64,000 bases of DNA from Mesodorylaimus sp. YZB2_4 (GCA_030248295.1 JASANH010000651.1:124001-188000), one strand, 5' to 3'. Numbered from the stretch's first letter, positions 1 to 11,322 are shown. The notes: generated by a model from the sequence alone, not told the origin. Numbers and translations are program-made.

Positions 1-425
1 TGGAAAGACACCAGCGACTCAATCAAGATCACTGAAGGCTGAACATGGTCGCGGCTAGGAAATAGTAAGTTGATCTTATGATAATGTTGCATGATTTATT
101 GTTTCTGTATTTTGGCGGCTGAGAGTATGCCATACGTAAACTGAAGGATGAGTTGCAAAGCTGGTTTACGTTTTTCAGACGAAAAGCAGAAGGCATTTAC
201 AGTATAATAATCATGATATTTACTGTTTATACTCGAAACAAGATCAGCGAAGGGAAATGGAATACGGTCGTTTCCCGGTCTCGGGTCTTAATCAGCGCAA
301 CTGATGTCCCAGGCCCTTACAATCAGAGAAAAGTGAAAAGTGTAAACTGTGAGGAAATCCGGTGGCGGCGCAATGTAGCTGCTTGAGTGCCACGAGGATG
401 CAGGTTACTATGTCGCCCAAGCAGC

Positions 426-457
426 GGTACCAGAAGATAGCACCATCTTCTGGTACC
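426..457. repeat. Perfect 13-bp inverted repeat (hairpin)
   Basis: GGTACCAGAAGAT at 426-438 is followed by a 6-nt spacer and its exact reverse complement at 445-457. As RNA this would fold into a stable stem-loop. No flanking gene explains it. Confidence 0.8.
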
Positions 458-710
458 ATTGCAGAGACAGGATAACGTTACAGTTCTACACGACAGTGAC
501 CGACACCAGTTTGTCCTTGCGGGCTTCGAAATACGGAGTACGAGGAAATAGGAATTGCAATCAGCGCTGGGGTTGCAGGCAGCGGAAATGATGCATAGGT
601 GTTTATTACCTGCACCTGTCAACCACCACCCAAAAGCTCATGCAGCGGGATCGCGGTGCAAAGATGAGTTAATGGCGGGATACGATCGTCTGCCTAGGCG
701 GCTTGAGCTG

Positions 711-738
711 TATGTCGACAATCTATGCTGTCGACATA
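711..738. repeat. 10-bp inverted repeat around SalI-type cores
   Basis: TATGTCGACA at 711-720 and TGTCGACATA at 729-738 are exact reverse complements separated by 8 nt. Each arm itself contains the palindrome GTCGAC. Confidence 0.7.
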
Positions 739-1381
739 GCGGGGTCCCGCATTGATTGGGCCAGCAACCCTGACAGGAAAGCCCAGTTTTGTTCCCGCTG
801 AAGATGGCAGTTTAGTACACGGGGATAGGGAATGGGTCTTCGACAGCGATTCACGTCGCTGGCTTGCACACATGCTGGATCTAAGCAAATTTGGGTACGA
901 CGAGAGAGGATTATCAGGAAACTGGTCTTCAAACACCAGTCGTGAAGGTCCAATCTCGCCCAGTATCCTCGTAGGACGCTGTTGCTGCCACGGGGGAGAG
1001 GGGAGCTGCAAAATGATACATTGCCGAAGCAAAGTAGGGTATAGGTTGAAGGTTACCAGGTGCCGGCTTGTGTATTTTTGCAACCGCAAAAGACTGCAGG
1101 AGGCGGCCAGAGGGAGGAGAATCCGCACAGAGTATATCGCGCACCGAGGGAAAAATGGGCGGTGGGTATAGTCAGGCACGACAATACTGACATACAAGTC
1201 TGTGATGTAACTGACAAGAATCCAAAAGCATGAGTGTAATTATCCGTATTTGCGAAGAGCATATCCGAAAAAAATCAATCCCCTACTCAGATTCTATAAA
1301 CAGTAAAGAAATACAGTGCATGTATTTGAAAAAGACTGAAATTCTCTTCTAAGGTAAATTTCTCAGAATACTAACGTATGT

Positions 1382-4300
1382 CTAACTACACCTTTCCAAA
1401 CTCACCGTCTCATTCATTTTTACATACGGATCTACACTAAGAGTCAGATTCTTCAAAATCTTGTTGTGTTGCAATTGAGCAACACCTCTAATTCCAAGTG
1501 AACCAACCACAAATTCCATTTCTAAATATTCGATATCACCTGGCAGCCATCGTTGATCGACACTCGATTGCACTTCTTCCGAATCGGACGCATTTCGTAC
1601 ACCGTGCTGCACATACTGATTGGTCGTCCATGCCGACCCATCTGTGATAACGACTGATAAGCGAGTGAGTTTACAGTTGATGATCTTTGATGAAAATTTT
1701 TCGACGACCCATTGAAGAAGAAGATCTTGGGCCCAAGATCGTAGCAGCGTGTCGTTGCCTTTGCCGGACAGTGTCCGATTTTTGAGCATGCAAACACAAA
1801 AGTTGAATGGTATGCTAGCCTCGGTGCAGGTTCTGTGACTAGAGATGGGCTGAAATAAACTGATGCCTCGTTTGGGCCTCGAACTCTGCACCGATTCCTT
1901 GTGGGGACTGAAATTCTCTTCTAATATATCTCTAAACATTTCATGAGCATCAAAATGTGTCACGAGTCGATGTTGATTGATTTCTAGATTACGAATAATT
2001 TCCGGATGCTCATTTCGAAATACCATTGGCAAATAGAGGGCGAAGAGTGGCATGCGCTCTTCGAGACGACCGACATAACTGTATCTGATCAGCTCGATTC
2101 GATTTCCATGATCACCCATGACCACCAGGGCTGAATTACTTAGGTACCCATTTTCGTAAGAATCTTTCAAGACACGCAACAAATCTTCATCGATTGCCTC
2201 CAGCTGATTGGGATCATCGTGAGTGAGATCGGTGAGAAAGTTGAAAGAGAAATGGCAGTGTTTGCTGTACCTTTTTATCATCTGTTTCGTGAGTGCTAGT
2301 TGTTGTTTATAATATGGCTCATTGCCGAAACAATAGGCGCTGGTGTTGTCAATCTGTCGCGATCGATGGTAGAGATGCCATGCTCGATAAAAGTGCTCGG
2401 TAGGTTTCGTCTTGAAACCAGGTGTTTCTTCAAAGGGATAATTCATGAAACCTCGCAGTTGATGAGCGATATCGTCACTGAACAGTGTTGCGCAATTCTT
2501 AGCTAGAAAAAAGCTGGTTAGCACTGCATCGATGTGCACTATCTTGCATGATTATGACTGCGGTCTGTCCAGAGCTACGTAGGTGCCCTGCAGTAAGTTG
2601 GCCTGGCCGGAGGCCACACAGGGCTGCGGTGTGGTGCGGGTAACATCCGTGTCGGCACAGTGGGCTATGGAGAGCTTTTGGTATGCCTCCTAGTGCGACG
2701 GTGGGGTCTAGCGCATAATGCACAGCACTGGGAAGTCCGTTCTCAGTTAGAGAATTACGAGGACGCCATCAATCCAGCATTCCTTGGCGGTCGGCAGGTC
2801 GGTAGTCCCCATAGCAAGAGCATCAGACCAGTCGATCTGACACTTCAGTCTCTCACATCTTCCACACCCTCGGTTACAGGAGGAAAATTTAGAGAAGGAT
2901 ATATGAGATCTGATATTGAGGCGTCTGTAGTTTTTCTTGATACGAGCTAAATTCATATTTACAAGTAGAAGAAGGGGTTAAAATTAAAGAAACTTGCAAA
3001 ATCTGGTTTTCTAGTTGGTTTTTATCTTTCTGAGGTCATCCAAGGCGCTAATTTTGTAGCATTTGACAGTGCAATGGAAATTTGTTGCTGCAGGGTTTTT
3101 TATCAGCTTAAAATGTATATGCAAAAAACTAAAGAGCATGGGGACCTAGCGGGTGCTATAATAAACTTTTTCTTCTCATGGCCTTATTGAGAAATAATGC
3201 ACGTCCTGCAAATTACTGTATGATAAATAATCAATAACTTTTTGGTCTAACGGAATAAAATATACGAATGGTGGGAAAATCTCGTGAGAACGGTTTCATT
3301 GATTGCTGAACAGCCAGCGAAGCTCTTTTGAAATAAAACTCTTGCTTCTAAATGGACCCTAAGGTTCAATTATCTTATACGAGGGTAGTGTTTCACCTCT
3401 GACGCATTACTGGCCGACTGGTAACTATGCGACTACGTAATGGAAATCTATCATCTTGAAACCTTGGCCATACATCAAAGACGCCAAGTTTCATGCATTC
3501 AAAAGGAAGTAAGAAAATTGATATTGGGCAGCAAACGGCAGCATGAACTAAAATATCACAGTCAAACTATAATTTCCTACCTTTGAATAGATGCCATAGA
3601 AAGGGCGTTTCATCAGAATCCATTGGCTGAGGAATATCGGCTGGCAAACTGGGCCCCGTATTCTTGTATCTTAGGCCAGTTAGCAATGGGACGAGATTGA
3701 CTAAACTGTTGTCGCCCACTTTTGTGAATCCATCAAAAACGAGAAATCCCATTGTGTTCACCATGTAGTCCCAGGATCGTCGAGCATGACGGCGAAACAT
3801 ATTTAAAGCTGTGCTGTCGAGTACTAAAATATCCAAGCCAAGTGTATTTGGAGTACTGGGTGCGAAAGTGACTTGCCGAGGTGCAACTTGACTGAATGCA
3901 AATCGATAGACGACTCTTGATGACAGTGTGGTGTTACATCTAACACGGACCATGTCTTCTTCGATAACTACTCTATCTTCCAATTCTGTCCACGGCATGA
4001 GTGGTGTGATGGCGATAGGGTTCGGTAAAATTCCACCAGCAAATGTCTGATAATAGCATCTTGCACTTGCATTAAACCTTGTTTCGGACACTTGGCTGTC
4101 ATACTGTAAAGTGCCGCTTTCTGGGTACCATTTCACCAGATCCTCTTGGACCTGTTGGCACTTGATACAACGTCCGTGCTCGATGTACTGGTTCAAACTA
4201 TCGTCTTCAGGTTCTAATATTGGGTACCGGCACGAGTTTTCCAAAGGGTGCGAATAAGCAAACCAGTCCTTGTTCATGTTTTGTGCTAGCTCATCGATGT

Positions 4301-4397
4301 TGTTCTGTCGATGGTAAAGTTCACTGGATAAACGCCCATATATGAACACGGCAGTAAAAGCCATGGCGAGCAGAAAAATTAGTTGACGACGACGCAT
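1382..4397 (-). CDS. DUF229 family protein (alkaline-phosphatase/sulfatase-like ectoenzyme)
   Basis: Two exons, 4397-3581 and 2502-1382, give a 645-aa protein. The phase-1 junction joins LWHLFK to AKNCATLFSDD across a 1,078-nt intron with a TTTTTTCTAG acceptor. DUF229 proteins belong to the alkaline phosphatase/sulfatase fold. The expected landmarks are present: LDSTALNMFRR (metal/nucleophile strand) in exon 1, then FNFLTDLTHDD and VVMGDHGNR (metal-binding DHG) in exon 2. The tail has the family's SLFQPISSHRTC cysteine region. The start at 4397 (MRRRQLIFLLAMAF) gives an N-terminal signal anchor, so a type II membrane or lumenal protein is likely. A longer in-frame start exists at 4514, but a splice-acceptor-like CTTAG lies 10 nt before 4397. 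The C-terminus is slightly shorter than I expect for the family. Substrate unknown. Confidence 0.9.
2503..3580 (-). other. Intron of the DUF229 gene
   Basis: This 1,078-nt intron runs from a GTAGGA donor (3580) to a TTTTTTCTAG acceptor (2503). Both edges agree with phase 1. I see no coding exon inside; open frames such as 2660-2950 (plus) have no recognisable content. Confidence 0.85.
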
Positions 4398-5868
4398 GAT
4401 TATGGAACTAAGACTCGAAATTGTCCTCCACACCTCGTGTGTCAGATCTGATATGATAGAACTTGTCGCGAGTGCTGGCAATATCAGTCTATCGAGCACT
4501 AGTATAGCTTGCACCTAATCCAGATTCCGGGAGAAGCAGCAGCGAAGGCGAGCAGCATTTTGAATGGCATTTGATAACAATACATGCATCGCAGTTCATA
4601 AAGCAGAAAGGAATTGCCTCAGTGCACAGCAACCGAATAATGCTAAGCTGTCAAATGGATTTATTGATGCACGTTTGAGAGCGTTGCCGAGCTGCTGAAT
4701 GGATTAGACTGGTGGGGAAATATAATTCGATGCTATTCGAGGAGTAATGAACCTCAGGACGTTTTATCTTCTAGAACTCTTGCTGGTCTGCCATCAGTTG
4801 GTGCCGCTGTTTGTGACATTAAAGCCACAGATTCCAATAACTACCACGTTGGTCCAGCAACCTGTTGTGCGAGTCATCAGAGTCCGTGCAAGGCAGAGAC
4901 TTGCTCCGATTGAATCAGTCTTTTAATCAAAGACTCATATATCTATCATACAGCTCAACCAATCGTGCTGTGGTGCTCGTTTTGAGCAGCCACGAAGGAG
5001 CTCGTGGTCGACAGCTACCATAAAAGGCAAGAACAAACGAGCAGTCTCGTCATGGATAATTACAGTGGTCTCGACACGTCTTGTCAGGCCACAATGTACC
5101 TTGGCTGCAAGTCTGCATGTCAGGGTACAGTATGGGGTATGGGAGACAGTAGTTTGAAGCATTGCCAAAAACGTTGTCATGGAGCTGTTTCAAAATATTG
5201 AGAATATTGCGAAGAGAAAATCTATGAACTAAGACTGCTTTTGTAATCAGAAATAAGGACGGAAGTCTTCAAGCGGCTAGTTTTAGCCAGTCCAGCTCGT
5301 AGAATTCTCATGGATCGAAGGCTTAGTGTATCTTTTAATGCGTCGTCGGGTGCAAGAATCTGTCCATCGCATACGTACAGTAAGTGTATAGGCTGCCAAG
5401 TACATTTCATTGCTCGTGCGCATCGATTGTTCCATAGTATTACTCAAGTCGAAAGGAAAGAGGTTTTCCTCTACATCTACGTCTACCCTTCTCTGGAAAA
5501 TGACATCTTTCTTGTCAGAAAAGGGCGAGTTTTAACTGAGCAGCTTCGCCTGAGACGAAAACAGCTTGTCTTGCTATCGCCCACATTTCTAGATGTTGGT
5601 CGTCTTGCGCTGTCGACCTACATAGTTGGCGAAAACATCCAAAAGATAGGCTAGATTTATTAACCTCACTATCCTGCTGCCCACAAACATTACAGCACAC
5701 AACTTAGCTTGAAAGAAGCTGGCCTAAAAGTGTAAAGCAGTGTGCACCTTGTGACTTCTACGGTGGTAGGTACTGCACAGTCACCGTGTGTCTTGCGCAG
5801 AGTTGGGTGAGCCTTGCGTCAGGGTGCTATACCTTTTTCGAAAAATCAGTCATCGTCAGCGACCGTAC
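4398..5868. other. Intergenic; no gene assigned
   Basis: This lies between two divergently transcribed genes and must hold both 5' regions. Open frames at 5310-5654 (plus) and 5515-5700 and 5222-5410 (minus) overlap each other. None has a recognised domain or convincing splice signals. A missed upstream exon of the following gene cannot be excluded. Confidence 0.45.
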
Positions 5869-6861
5869 ATGATGAATTCGGCCTTGCGCAACTGTAAAAT
5901 TACCGAAAGCATTTCGGAAGAAGTACCCGAGACGCTGAGGGCTATCGCGCATGAATTGGCTAAGGAGTCCGATGAGTCAATGTTTCAAGATGCAGGTAAA
6001 CCCTGCTTTGCGGTATAAATCCCGGGCACCAAGTGACATAACTTTACTTTAGTGTCGTACTGTCAACTGATCTTGAAAAACTGGATGCACGATTTGCGAA
6101 CTGGTTTTCAAAATCGCAAAGAGCAGAAACCGACGGACGCAATGCTGGAAATCTCGGGTCACTACTGCCCTGTTCGAAAATCGTGTTCGAATAATCCGCG
6201 ATCATATTGGCGTTGGTTCGATGGAAAAGGGTGGTGCCAAGTGTCTTTCCTGGACATCTCCTCGCTGGAGTTCGGTAGTCGATATATCATCGCGTCCACG
6301 CTGCCAGGCCACAACACTTGTGGTGACACGACGGGGAACGGCATCGTCGAATTTCACGTGTGTGATGAACGAGATTGCATGAATTTAGCCTCTTCGTTGA
6401 AATGTACGGTGGAACAATGCTCTCGTTCGAAGGCGACCGAAACTGACGTCGCTCTCAATTCGCCGAAACAAAGTACGCCCAAATGCGGTTTGGATCAATT
6501 AGTCCGCACCAAAGAATGCTCGAAACCGGCGTTCGAAGAAAAGATGAATGGTGGGGTCGATCCACCACCCAGTCTTAGCGCGTTCCACGAATCGGAAACC
6601 TCGCTGGCCACCATGCGACATGGTTCGTCGGCGGACGGGAAGGAAATCGTGATCGAAACCAGCGCGTCGACAACCCCTCTCAGCGGCTTCTTCTCCCACT
6701 ACGCTTATGAGCGAACGTGCGACATGCTCTTGTCCATGACTTCTTCAAACAAGAAGCTGCTCCCGTCTGTGGTCGTCGATGAAACTGAGCAATTGCGATC
6801 TCAGTCTGCCGGTCGGGTCCGTCAGCTGATTCAAATGTACAATGGCTTCCGCCCGGAGTGA
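5869..6861 (+). CDS. Cys-rich protein of unknown function
   Basis: Two exons, 5869-5995 and 6053-6861, are joined at phase 1 across a 57-nt intron (CAG/GTAAAC donor, TTACTTTAG acceptor), giving 311 aa. The start is the ATG-ATG pair at 5869. The N-terminus is a helix-rich segment including TLRAIAHELAKESDE. A cysteine/tryptophan-rich middle follows (HYCPVRKSCSNN, YWRWFDGKGWCQVSF, HNTCGD, FHVCDERDC), then a polar linker and a predicted helical C-terminus (GRVRQLIQMYNGF). I see no signal peptide or membrane segment, so it is probably intracellular. The Cys spacing matches no family I can name, and the TLRAIAHEL stretch only superficially resembles a BH3 helix. The open frame spanning the splice junction supports a real gene. 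Confidence 0.62.
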
Positions 6862-7776
6862 AGCATTGAAAACGAACGCGATGTGTCGATGTACGCCTCT
6901 AATCATCAAGAACAAGGGGTGATATCGTGTGTTTTTCGGCGACTTGATTGGTGATTAGTGACTAGCAAGTAAATCTGCTACTACGTGCAAGTCTGTTTTG
7001 AACCTGTTTGTCGACCTTGTGCACGTGGTACACTAGACCAACAGTTCTAAAATTCTTGCAAGAAGTCTAGCTATTTCTGACATACAGTATCTACATACAG
7101 CATACAGCATATCTACAGTATCTCGGTCCGTCTACGTATCTCGCCACGAGCGGTTGGGTCCGTCCTAACCGCCTCCCTATCCCCTTGGCTGTCTTACTAG
7201 TGGAGGTGTCCGCCGTAGGCCTAGTAACGGTCTATCGTTACTGGTGTCTGTCCGTTTCTGCAGGGACTGCGGAGGGGTGATCCGAAAAATGTACGTGTAG
7301 ATACACCCACCCATCGACGGCAGGGGTATCACACAACTAATAGTGTTGGGTCGACCTTTCTAATAGACTTAGAGCGCGCAGCCATGGTACTCGTAAAAAA
7401 AATGTTTTTGCAGCTTTTTCAGCAAAATTGACAAACTGAGCGTTAGCCGAATTGAGGGTCAGCTTATCCAACTACCGTAGTCGTGTGAAAAATGGTTATT
7501 GCGATCAAAACAATTAAAAAATTCCAGCACTGAAACCTATTTTCAGTAGGCACTGCGCAGAATCCATCTTTGGTATTGCACTGATTCTAATTTTGATTTT
7601 ACTGTCCTCAAAGACTTGCCCACTAAGGAGCACAGCTGGGACACCTTACGCGTTACATGAGCTCGCATCCTGTCGCGCGTGTCGTAGTGTGTATAGCATG
7701 ACTACCAACAGTGTATGGTAGGCTGTATTTGACTCATGGACGCATGTGCAGACAGCAAAGAAGTTTTTCCTTGTAC
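6862..7776. other. Intergenic; simple-sequence stretch
   Basis: No gene seen. About 7081-7130 consists of irregular repeats of ACATACAG/TATCTACAG. The rest is unremarkable. Confidence 0.5.
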
Positions 7777-7782
7777 TTTATT
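7777..7782 (-). terminator. Polyadenylation signal AATAAA
   Basis: TTTATT on the plus strand reads AATAAA on the minus strand, about 87 nt after the stop of the glycine-rich gene. Confidence 0.6.
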
Positions 7783-7868
7783 GCATATATTTTAAAACTC
7801 AAGGTCACCAGCAACTAGTGCGTTACTACTGTATGTTAAAAATACAAGCCTAGTTTATCAAACTAGGT

Positions 7869-8633
7869 TTAGAAGTCACCGTCTTCCTGGCTGAATCCGC
7901 CTTCTTGACCACCAGGGCCACCAAAGCCGCCCTGACCACCGAAGCCACCTTGGCCGCCGGGTCCGCCAAAGCCTCCCTGACCGCCGAAGCCACCTTGGCC
8001 GCTGGGTCCACCAAAGCCTCCCTGACCGCCAAAGCCGCCTTGGTTGCTGGGTCCACCAAAGCCTCCCTGACCTCCGAAGCCACCTTGGCCGCTGGGTCCA
8101 CCAAAGCCTCCCTGACCTCCGAAGCCACCTTGACCGCCAGGACCGCCAAATCCGCCTTCGCCTTCTTCACCACCCTGGCCACCCTGACCTCCTTGGCCAC
8201 CTCCTGGTCGTCCACCGCCTTGACCACCTTGTCCACCGCCTGGTCGTCCACCGCCTTGGCCACCTTGTCCACCGCCGGGTCGTCCGCCACCTTGGCCTCC
8301 ATGTCCAAAGCCTGGTCGTCCGCCACCTTGGCCTCCTTGTCCACCGCCTGGTCGTCCGCCACCTTGGCCGCCTTGTCCACCGCCTGGTCGTCCGCCGCCT
8401 TGGCCGCCTTGTCCACCGCCTGGTCGTCCACCGCCTTGGCCGCCTTGACCTCCTTGGCCACCTCCTGGTCGTCCGCCACCTTGGCCTCCCTGTCCGCCGC
8501 CTGGCCTTCCGCCACCTTGACCACCTCCTGGTCTTCCACCACCTTGACCGCCCTGTCCTCCTTGTCCACCGCCTGGCCTTCTAGCCAAGGCTCCAATGAC
8601 GAACACTGCGAGGAAAACGACTGCGATCTTCAT
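7869..8633 (-). CDS. Secreted glycine-rich repeat protein
   Basis: Single exon, 254 aa. The start at 8633 gives a classic signal peptide (MKIAVVFLAVFVIGALA); the frame opens 27 nt earlier with a poorer leader. The mature protein begins RRPGGGQGG and has two repeat blocks. The first is about ten units of GGGRPGGGQGGQ type, once varied to RPGFGHGG. The second is FGGPGGQGGFGGQGG units. A short acidic tail (FSQEDGDF) ends the protein. Such compositions occur in cuticle, adhesive, silk-like and glycine-rich antimicrobial secreted proteins; which applies here is unknown. The two blocks differ in aromatic content, suggesting segmented polymer behaviour. A TATA box lies about 57 nt upstream of the ATG. 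The plus-strand open frame over the same bases is a composition artefact. Confidence 0.87.
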   Translation of the reverse strand: MKIAVVFLAVFVIGALARRPGGGQGGQGGQGGGRPGGGQGGGRPGGGQGGQGGGRPGGGQGGQGGQGGGRPGGGQGGQGGGRPGGGQGGQGGGRPGGGQGGQGGGRPGFGHGGQGGGRPGGGQGGQGGGRPGGGQGGQGGGRPGGGQGGQGGQGGEEGEGGFGGPGGQGGFGGQGGFGGPSGQGGFGGQGGFGGPSNQGGFGGQGGFGGPSGQGGFGGQGGFGGPGGQGGFGGQGGFGGPGGQEGGFSQEDGDF

Positions 8634-8687
8634 CTTTTCTTTCTTTGTCGTCGATGCCACTAATGACTAGGTCTCCAAATCGTTGGG

Positions 8688-8695
8688 TTTTTATA
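8688..8695 (-). promoter_or_regulatory. TATA box of the glycine-rich gene
   Basis: TATAAAAA on the minus strand lies about 57 nt before the ATG at 8633, giving an expected transcription start near 8660 and a leader of roughly 30 nt. Confidence 0.65.
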
Positions 8696-8699
8696 GGAA

Positions 8700-10822
8700 C
8701 ATAGAGCAGGCATCAGCATTTCATGCTTTTCCAACCCAAATAGTGGTTGCATATGATTTGCAATTTTTCATCAGACTCGACTTCGGCACTTTGGCTTATG
8801 CAAAGCTTGAAACGAGCCAAATATTGACCAGCAGTTGCGTAGTTCCGCTTATGGATCCCTTTTGCTTGCTCACGATCACATTTCAAACATTGCCATTGAA
8901 TGTAGGCATAATTGAATAGTTAAAACAGGCTGAAAATCAAAGGTTTCTTTGATAATTATCTGTTCGCTGTTCTCTAGATGCAGTCAACGAGCTAGCAGCT
9001 GGATCCATATTTATCACGTCACAGCAATATACCAGGAAACGCCCCCGCGCCACGGCGAAAGCACCACATACGCATACGCTCAGGTTCTTGAGAACCTTGG
9101 CTCGCTCTTGGGCTATCTAGGACCATCTGGGCTGACCAGAGAATGGCTTAAGCCAGGGAAAGTCCCACGCAGCTCACGACACCTCGTGTTGGGCTTATTC
9201 AGTCAACTTATCACAAGGGCCGTATAGACTCAGGCGGGGTTCTGATGGACCTAGGGCCGAAATACTCACAGAGCAGTTCAGACCAGGAAATCAAGGGTGG
9301 TCTTTAACCGATGCTAGGAAACCAAACCAGTCACTCGGGCTCGGTCTGGCCCTGACTTAGGAGAGGCAGACCGGTCACCGAACCGGTGCTCTGATCAGTC
9401 CTTTTTCCTATTACACGCTGTAAGAGTCAGTAACTCAAGAGTCAGTCATCCTTTTTTCCAAGCAGTTTACACCAGGTGGAGTATGTACCTACTAGGTCAC
9501 ACCCTTGGTCAGAATATTGTGTGTCTTTCCGCACCTGAAAGGTAAGTTTCTTCGCCTATAAATGCTCTGGTGGTACAGTATGTGTAAAAAGTTCTGTGGT
9601 TCGAGTTCCCAAAAATGGTTAATTTGGCACTTATTTTAGATTTGATTTAGCGTTGTCTTAAGTTCTTCTCCCTCAGTTTATTCATCGTTCAGAATTTTCT
9701 GGTTGATGCGAGTGTGATTTCTCTCTCCTAAGCAATTTTCTGGCTAGGCTGATAGGTCAAGTTTTTTTTGAGTATTTATGGGATAGGCTGACTCGACTGC
9801 AGCTAATTTCACTGAGAGTGAATTGTTTCAGCAGTTACCTAGCAGAGTAGCAAGGAAATTCGACGAGCAAAGTTCAGAAGCCTAATTAAAAGAGCTAGTT
9901 TAGATAGAAATTGCTGGAGGAAGACTAAACATAGAAAAAGGGTGTAGAATAATCTGGAGACATGAAAGTACAGTAAGCTCGCTACGCGACAATGATTGCT
10001 AGGACTTTGATGGAGTCATTTTAGAAAGAATACGTCTTCCGGGCGTGTCGAAGTTTTTTCCAAGCAAGCAAAATAAGATTCACTGAAAAGAGCTTGCGAA
10101 ATTACTGATTATGAGATTGACTTGGCTGATCATCGTCGATAACTTTGTGACATGTTGGGATATTTGCATAAAATCTCGGTGAGGACATTCAGCTTGCTGT
10201 AATTGTGATATTGTCAATACTTGTCGTTGTAAGAAAAAATTATTTTGCTTGGGTGTTTGGATATCAGCTTTTAGCTGGTGGCGGGAACTACATATATCAC
10301 GCACCCTGTCTGAACTGCGGAATATTTTGCGGCCGTGCAATATTTTTGTTGAAGTGTACTGTGACTTTCTAATCGTTTGCACATGGTGGCACGGTTGATG
10401 TTCGCTATATGCCGAAATCGACAAGTGGCCTAAAGTTCTTGTTTCCGCTCTGCTTTGTTTTGTACCATCACAACGGAGCTAGGCGAAGTGGAAATAACAG
10501 AGCTGTGCTCCTCTCATGCCCGAGTCATGCTCTCCTTGCGTGGGCCGTACGTCTCGTCTAGCTGCATTCGCATGTGATGATTCGAATGGTGTGGCCGGAA
10601 GGGTCGGTCTTATTTGCTTTGAACCGACACTCCTGTATCATCACTTTCATCACTTTCTCATTTTCTAATTTTTCTTGCTGCTACCTTCCACTTTCTGATC
10701 ACAAACCCGCAAAATGATAAGCAACACGCAGTACACACGGCTGACAAGGAGTCAAAAAAGACTCATCCTCCCTAAAGGACCTGAAATCGGCATACAAGGA
10801 CACATTGACTATCTGTCCTCAG
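8700..10822. other. Intergenic, 2.1 kb, no gene seen
   Basis: No supported coding region. The frames at 8949-9227 (plus) and 10080-10424 (minus) carry no recognisable motif. Around 9568-9610 is a weak tRNA-like segment ending in GGTTCGAGTTCCC (box-B-like), but it does not fold as a tRNA. Confidence 0.5.
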
Positions 10823-10828
10823 TTTATT
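10823..10828 (-). terminator. Polyadenylation signal AATAAA, next to the stop codon
   Basis: On the minus strand the sequence reads TGA-G-AATAAA: the signal starts 1 nt after the stop codon of the secreted-peptide gene. The paralog at 14.5 kb has the same arrangement. Confidence 0.65.
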
Positions 10829-10829
10829 C

Positions 10830-11099
10830 TCAGTGACTGCGTCGTCCTCTGGCGTGGGCGTCATCTCCTTCGCCTTTCTTGAATTCAATGGTGACAACGC
10901 TGCCTTCTCCACCTGGTTTCTGGAATAGGCCAAACACGTAATTCTTGATCCAAGTAAACGGCGAAAACAGCTTGCTAAAAAAGCTCTGCTGAGTTTCAGC
11001 ACGACCACCACGCACTTGATGCTCTGCTGGAGCTGGATCGCAATATCCTGTCGCCAAAAAAGCTGACAAAACCACAAGAAGACACAGAATGGTTTTCAT
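10830..11099 (-). CDS. Small secreted peptide, paralog A of an unrecognised family
   Basis: Single exon, 89 aa. The start at 11099 gives a strong signal peptide (MKTILCLLVVLSAFLATGYC); a longer in-frame start at 11138 adds 13 non-hydrophobic residues and is less likely. The mature part carries RGGRAE, then an aromatic, amphipathic segment (SFFSKLFSPFTWIKNYVFGLF), a QKPGGEG turn and a basic tail (ARGRRSH). The gene at 14.5 kb shares the signal-peptide end (AF-AT-YC), RGGRAE, the F--KL--PF--IK core and GLF-K-PG, so the two are paralogs. RGGR and RGRR could be proprotein cleavage sites. I do not recognise the family; an antimicrobial or membrane-active peptide or a peptide precursor are possibilities only. 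Confidence 0.83.
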   Translation of the reverse strand: MKTILCLLVVLSAFLATGYCDPAPAEHQVRGGRAETQQSFFSKLFSPFTWIKNYVFGLFQKPGGEGSVVTIEFKKGEGDDAHARGRRSH

Positions 11100-11184
11100 A
11101 TTCTGGCTGTAGTGCTTAACGATTGTCTGACTGCACACTGGTCTCTAACCAATCTGGTTATGATGAGTCCTAGTAGGAACATTT

Positions 11185-11190
11185 TTTATA
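11185..11190 (-). promoter_or_regulatory. TATA box of secreted peptide A
   Basis: TATAAAAAA-type element on the minus strand, about 86 nt before the ATG at 11099. Confidence 0.6.
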
Positions 11191-11232
11191 CGTTATAACA
11201 CTGAATTGGTAATTAGACTGCGCGCTTGTCGA

Positions 11233-11322
11233 AGACTGTGTAAACTCATTGACTATGCGTCGACGCACTTCTGAAATATCGCTGAATACGATATGAGTCC
11301 TGTACTAACAGCTCCTATGCCA
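11233..11322 (-). promoter_or_regulatory. Upstream block shared with secreted peptide B
   Basis: This block starts about 45 nt upstream of the TATA box and resembles 14890-14979 upstream of peptide B. The best-matching 42-nt part (11281-11322) has about 33 identities, including CTAACAG-TC-TATGCCA. The spacing to the TATA box is similar in both genes. It is either retained from the gene duplication or kept as a shared control region. Confidence 0.6.

Larger units (their letters stand above)
1..1381. other. No supported gene
   Basis: I see no recognisable coding region here. A reading frame at 752-1171 lacks an ATG start and is overlapped by open frames on the other strand, so I do not call it. 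The stretch contains two clear inverted repeats, listed separately. It may be intergenic DNA downstream of the DUF229 gene, or an intron of a gene that begins before the window. Confidence 0.5.

Noticed and set aside
752..1171. 140-codon plus-strand frame
   Set aside because: No ATG at the start, overlapped by open frames on the opposite strand, no domain recognised.
5910..5960. TLRAIAHELAKESDE as a BH3 motif
   Set aside because: The Leu and acidic spacing is only partly right (no G-D pair), and no other Bcl-2 homology region follows.
7850..8596. Second minus-strand frame over the same repeats (VDKAAKAADDQA-like)
   Set aside because: Frame-shifted reading of the same repetitive DNA; the signal peptide belongs to the other frame.
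7905..8663. 252-codon open frame on the plus strand, rich in Ala, Thr and Ser
   Set aside because: Exact antisense of the glycine-rich repeat gene. GGN/CCN-type repeats keep other frames open; it has no signal peptide or domain.
9553..9612. tRNA-like segment with GGTTCGAGTTCCC
   Set aside because: Box B only; no matching box A, and the cloverleaf does not close.
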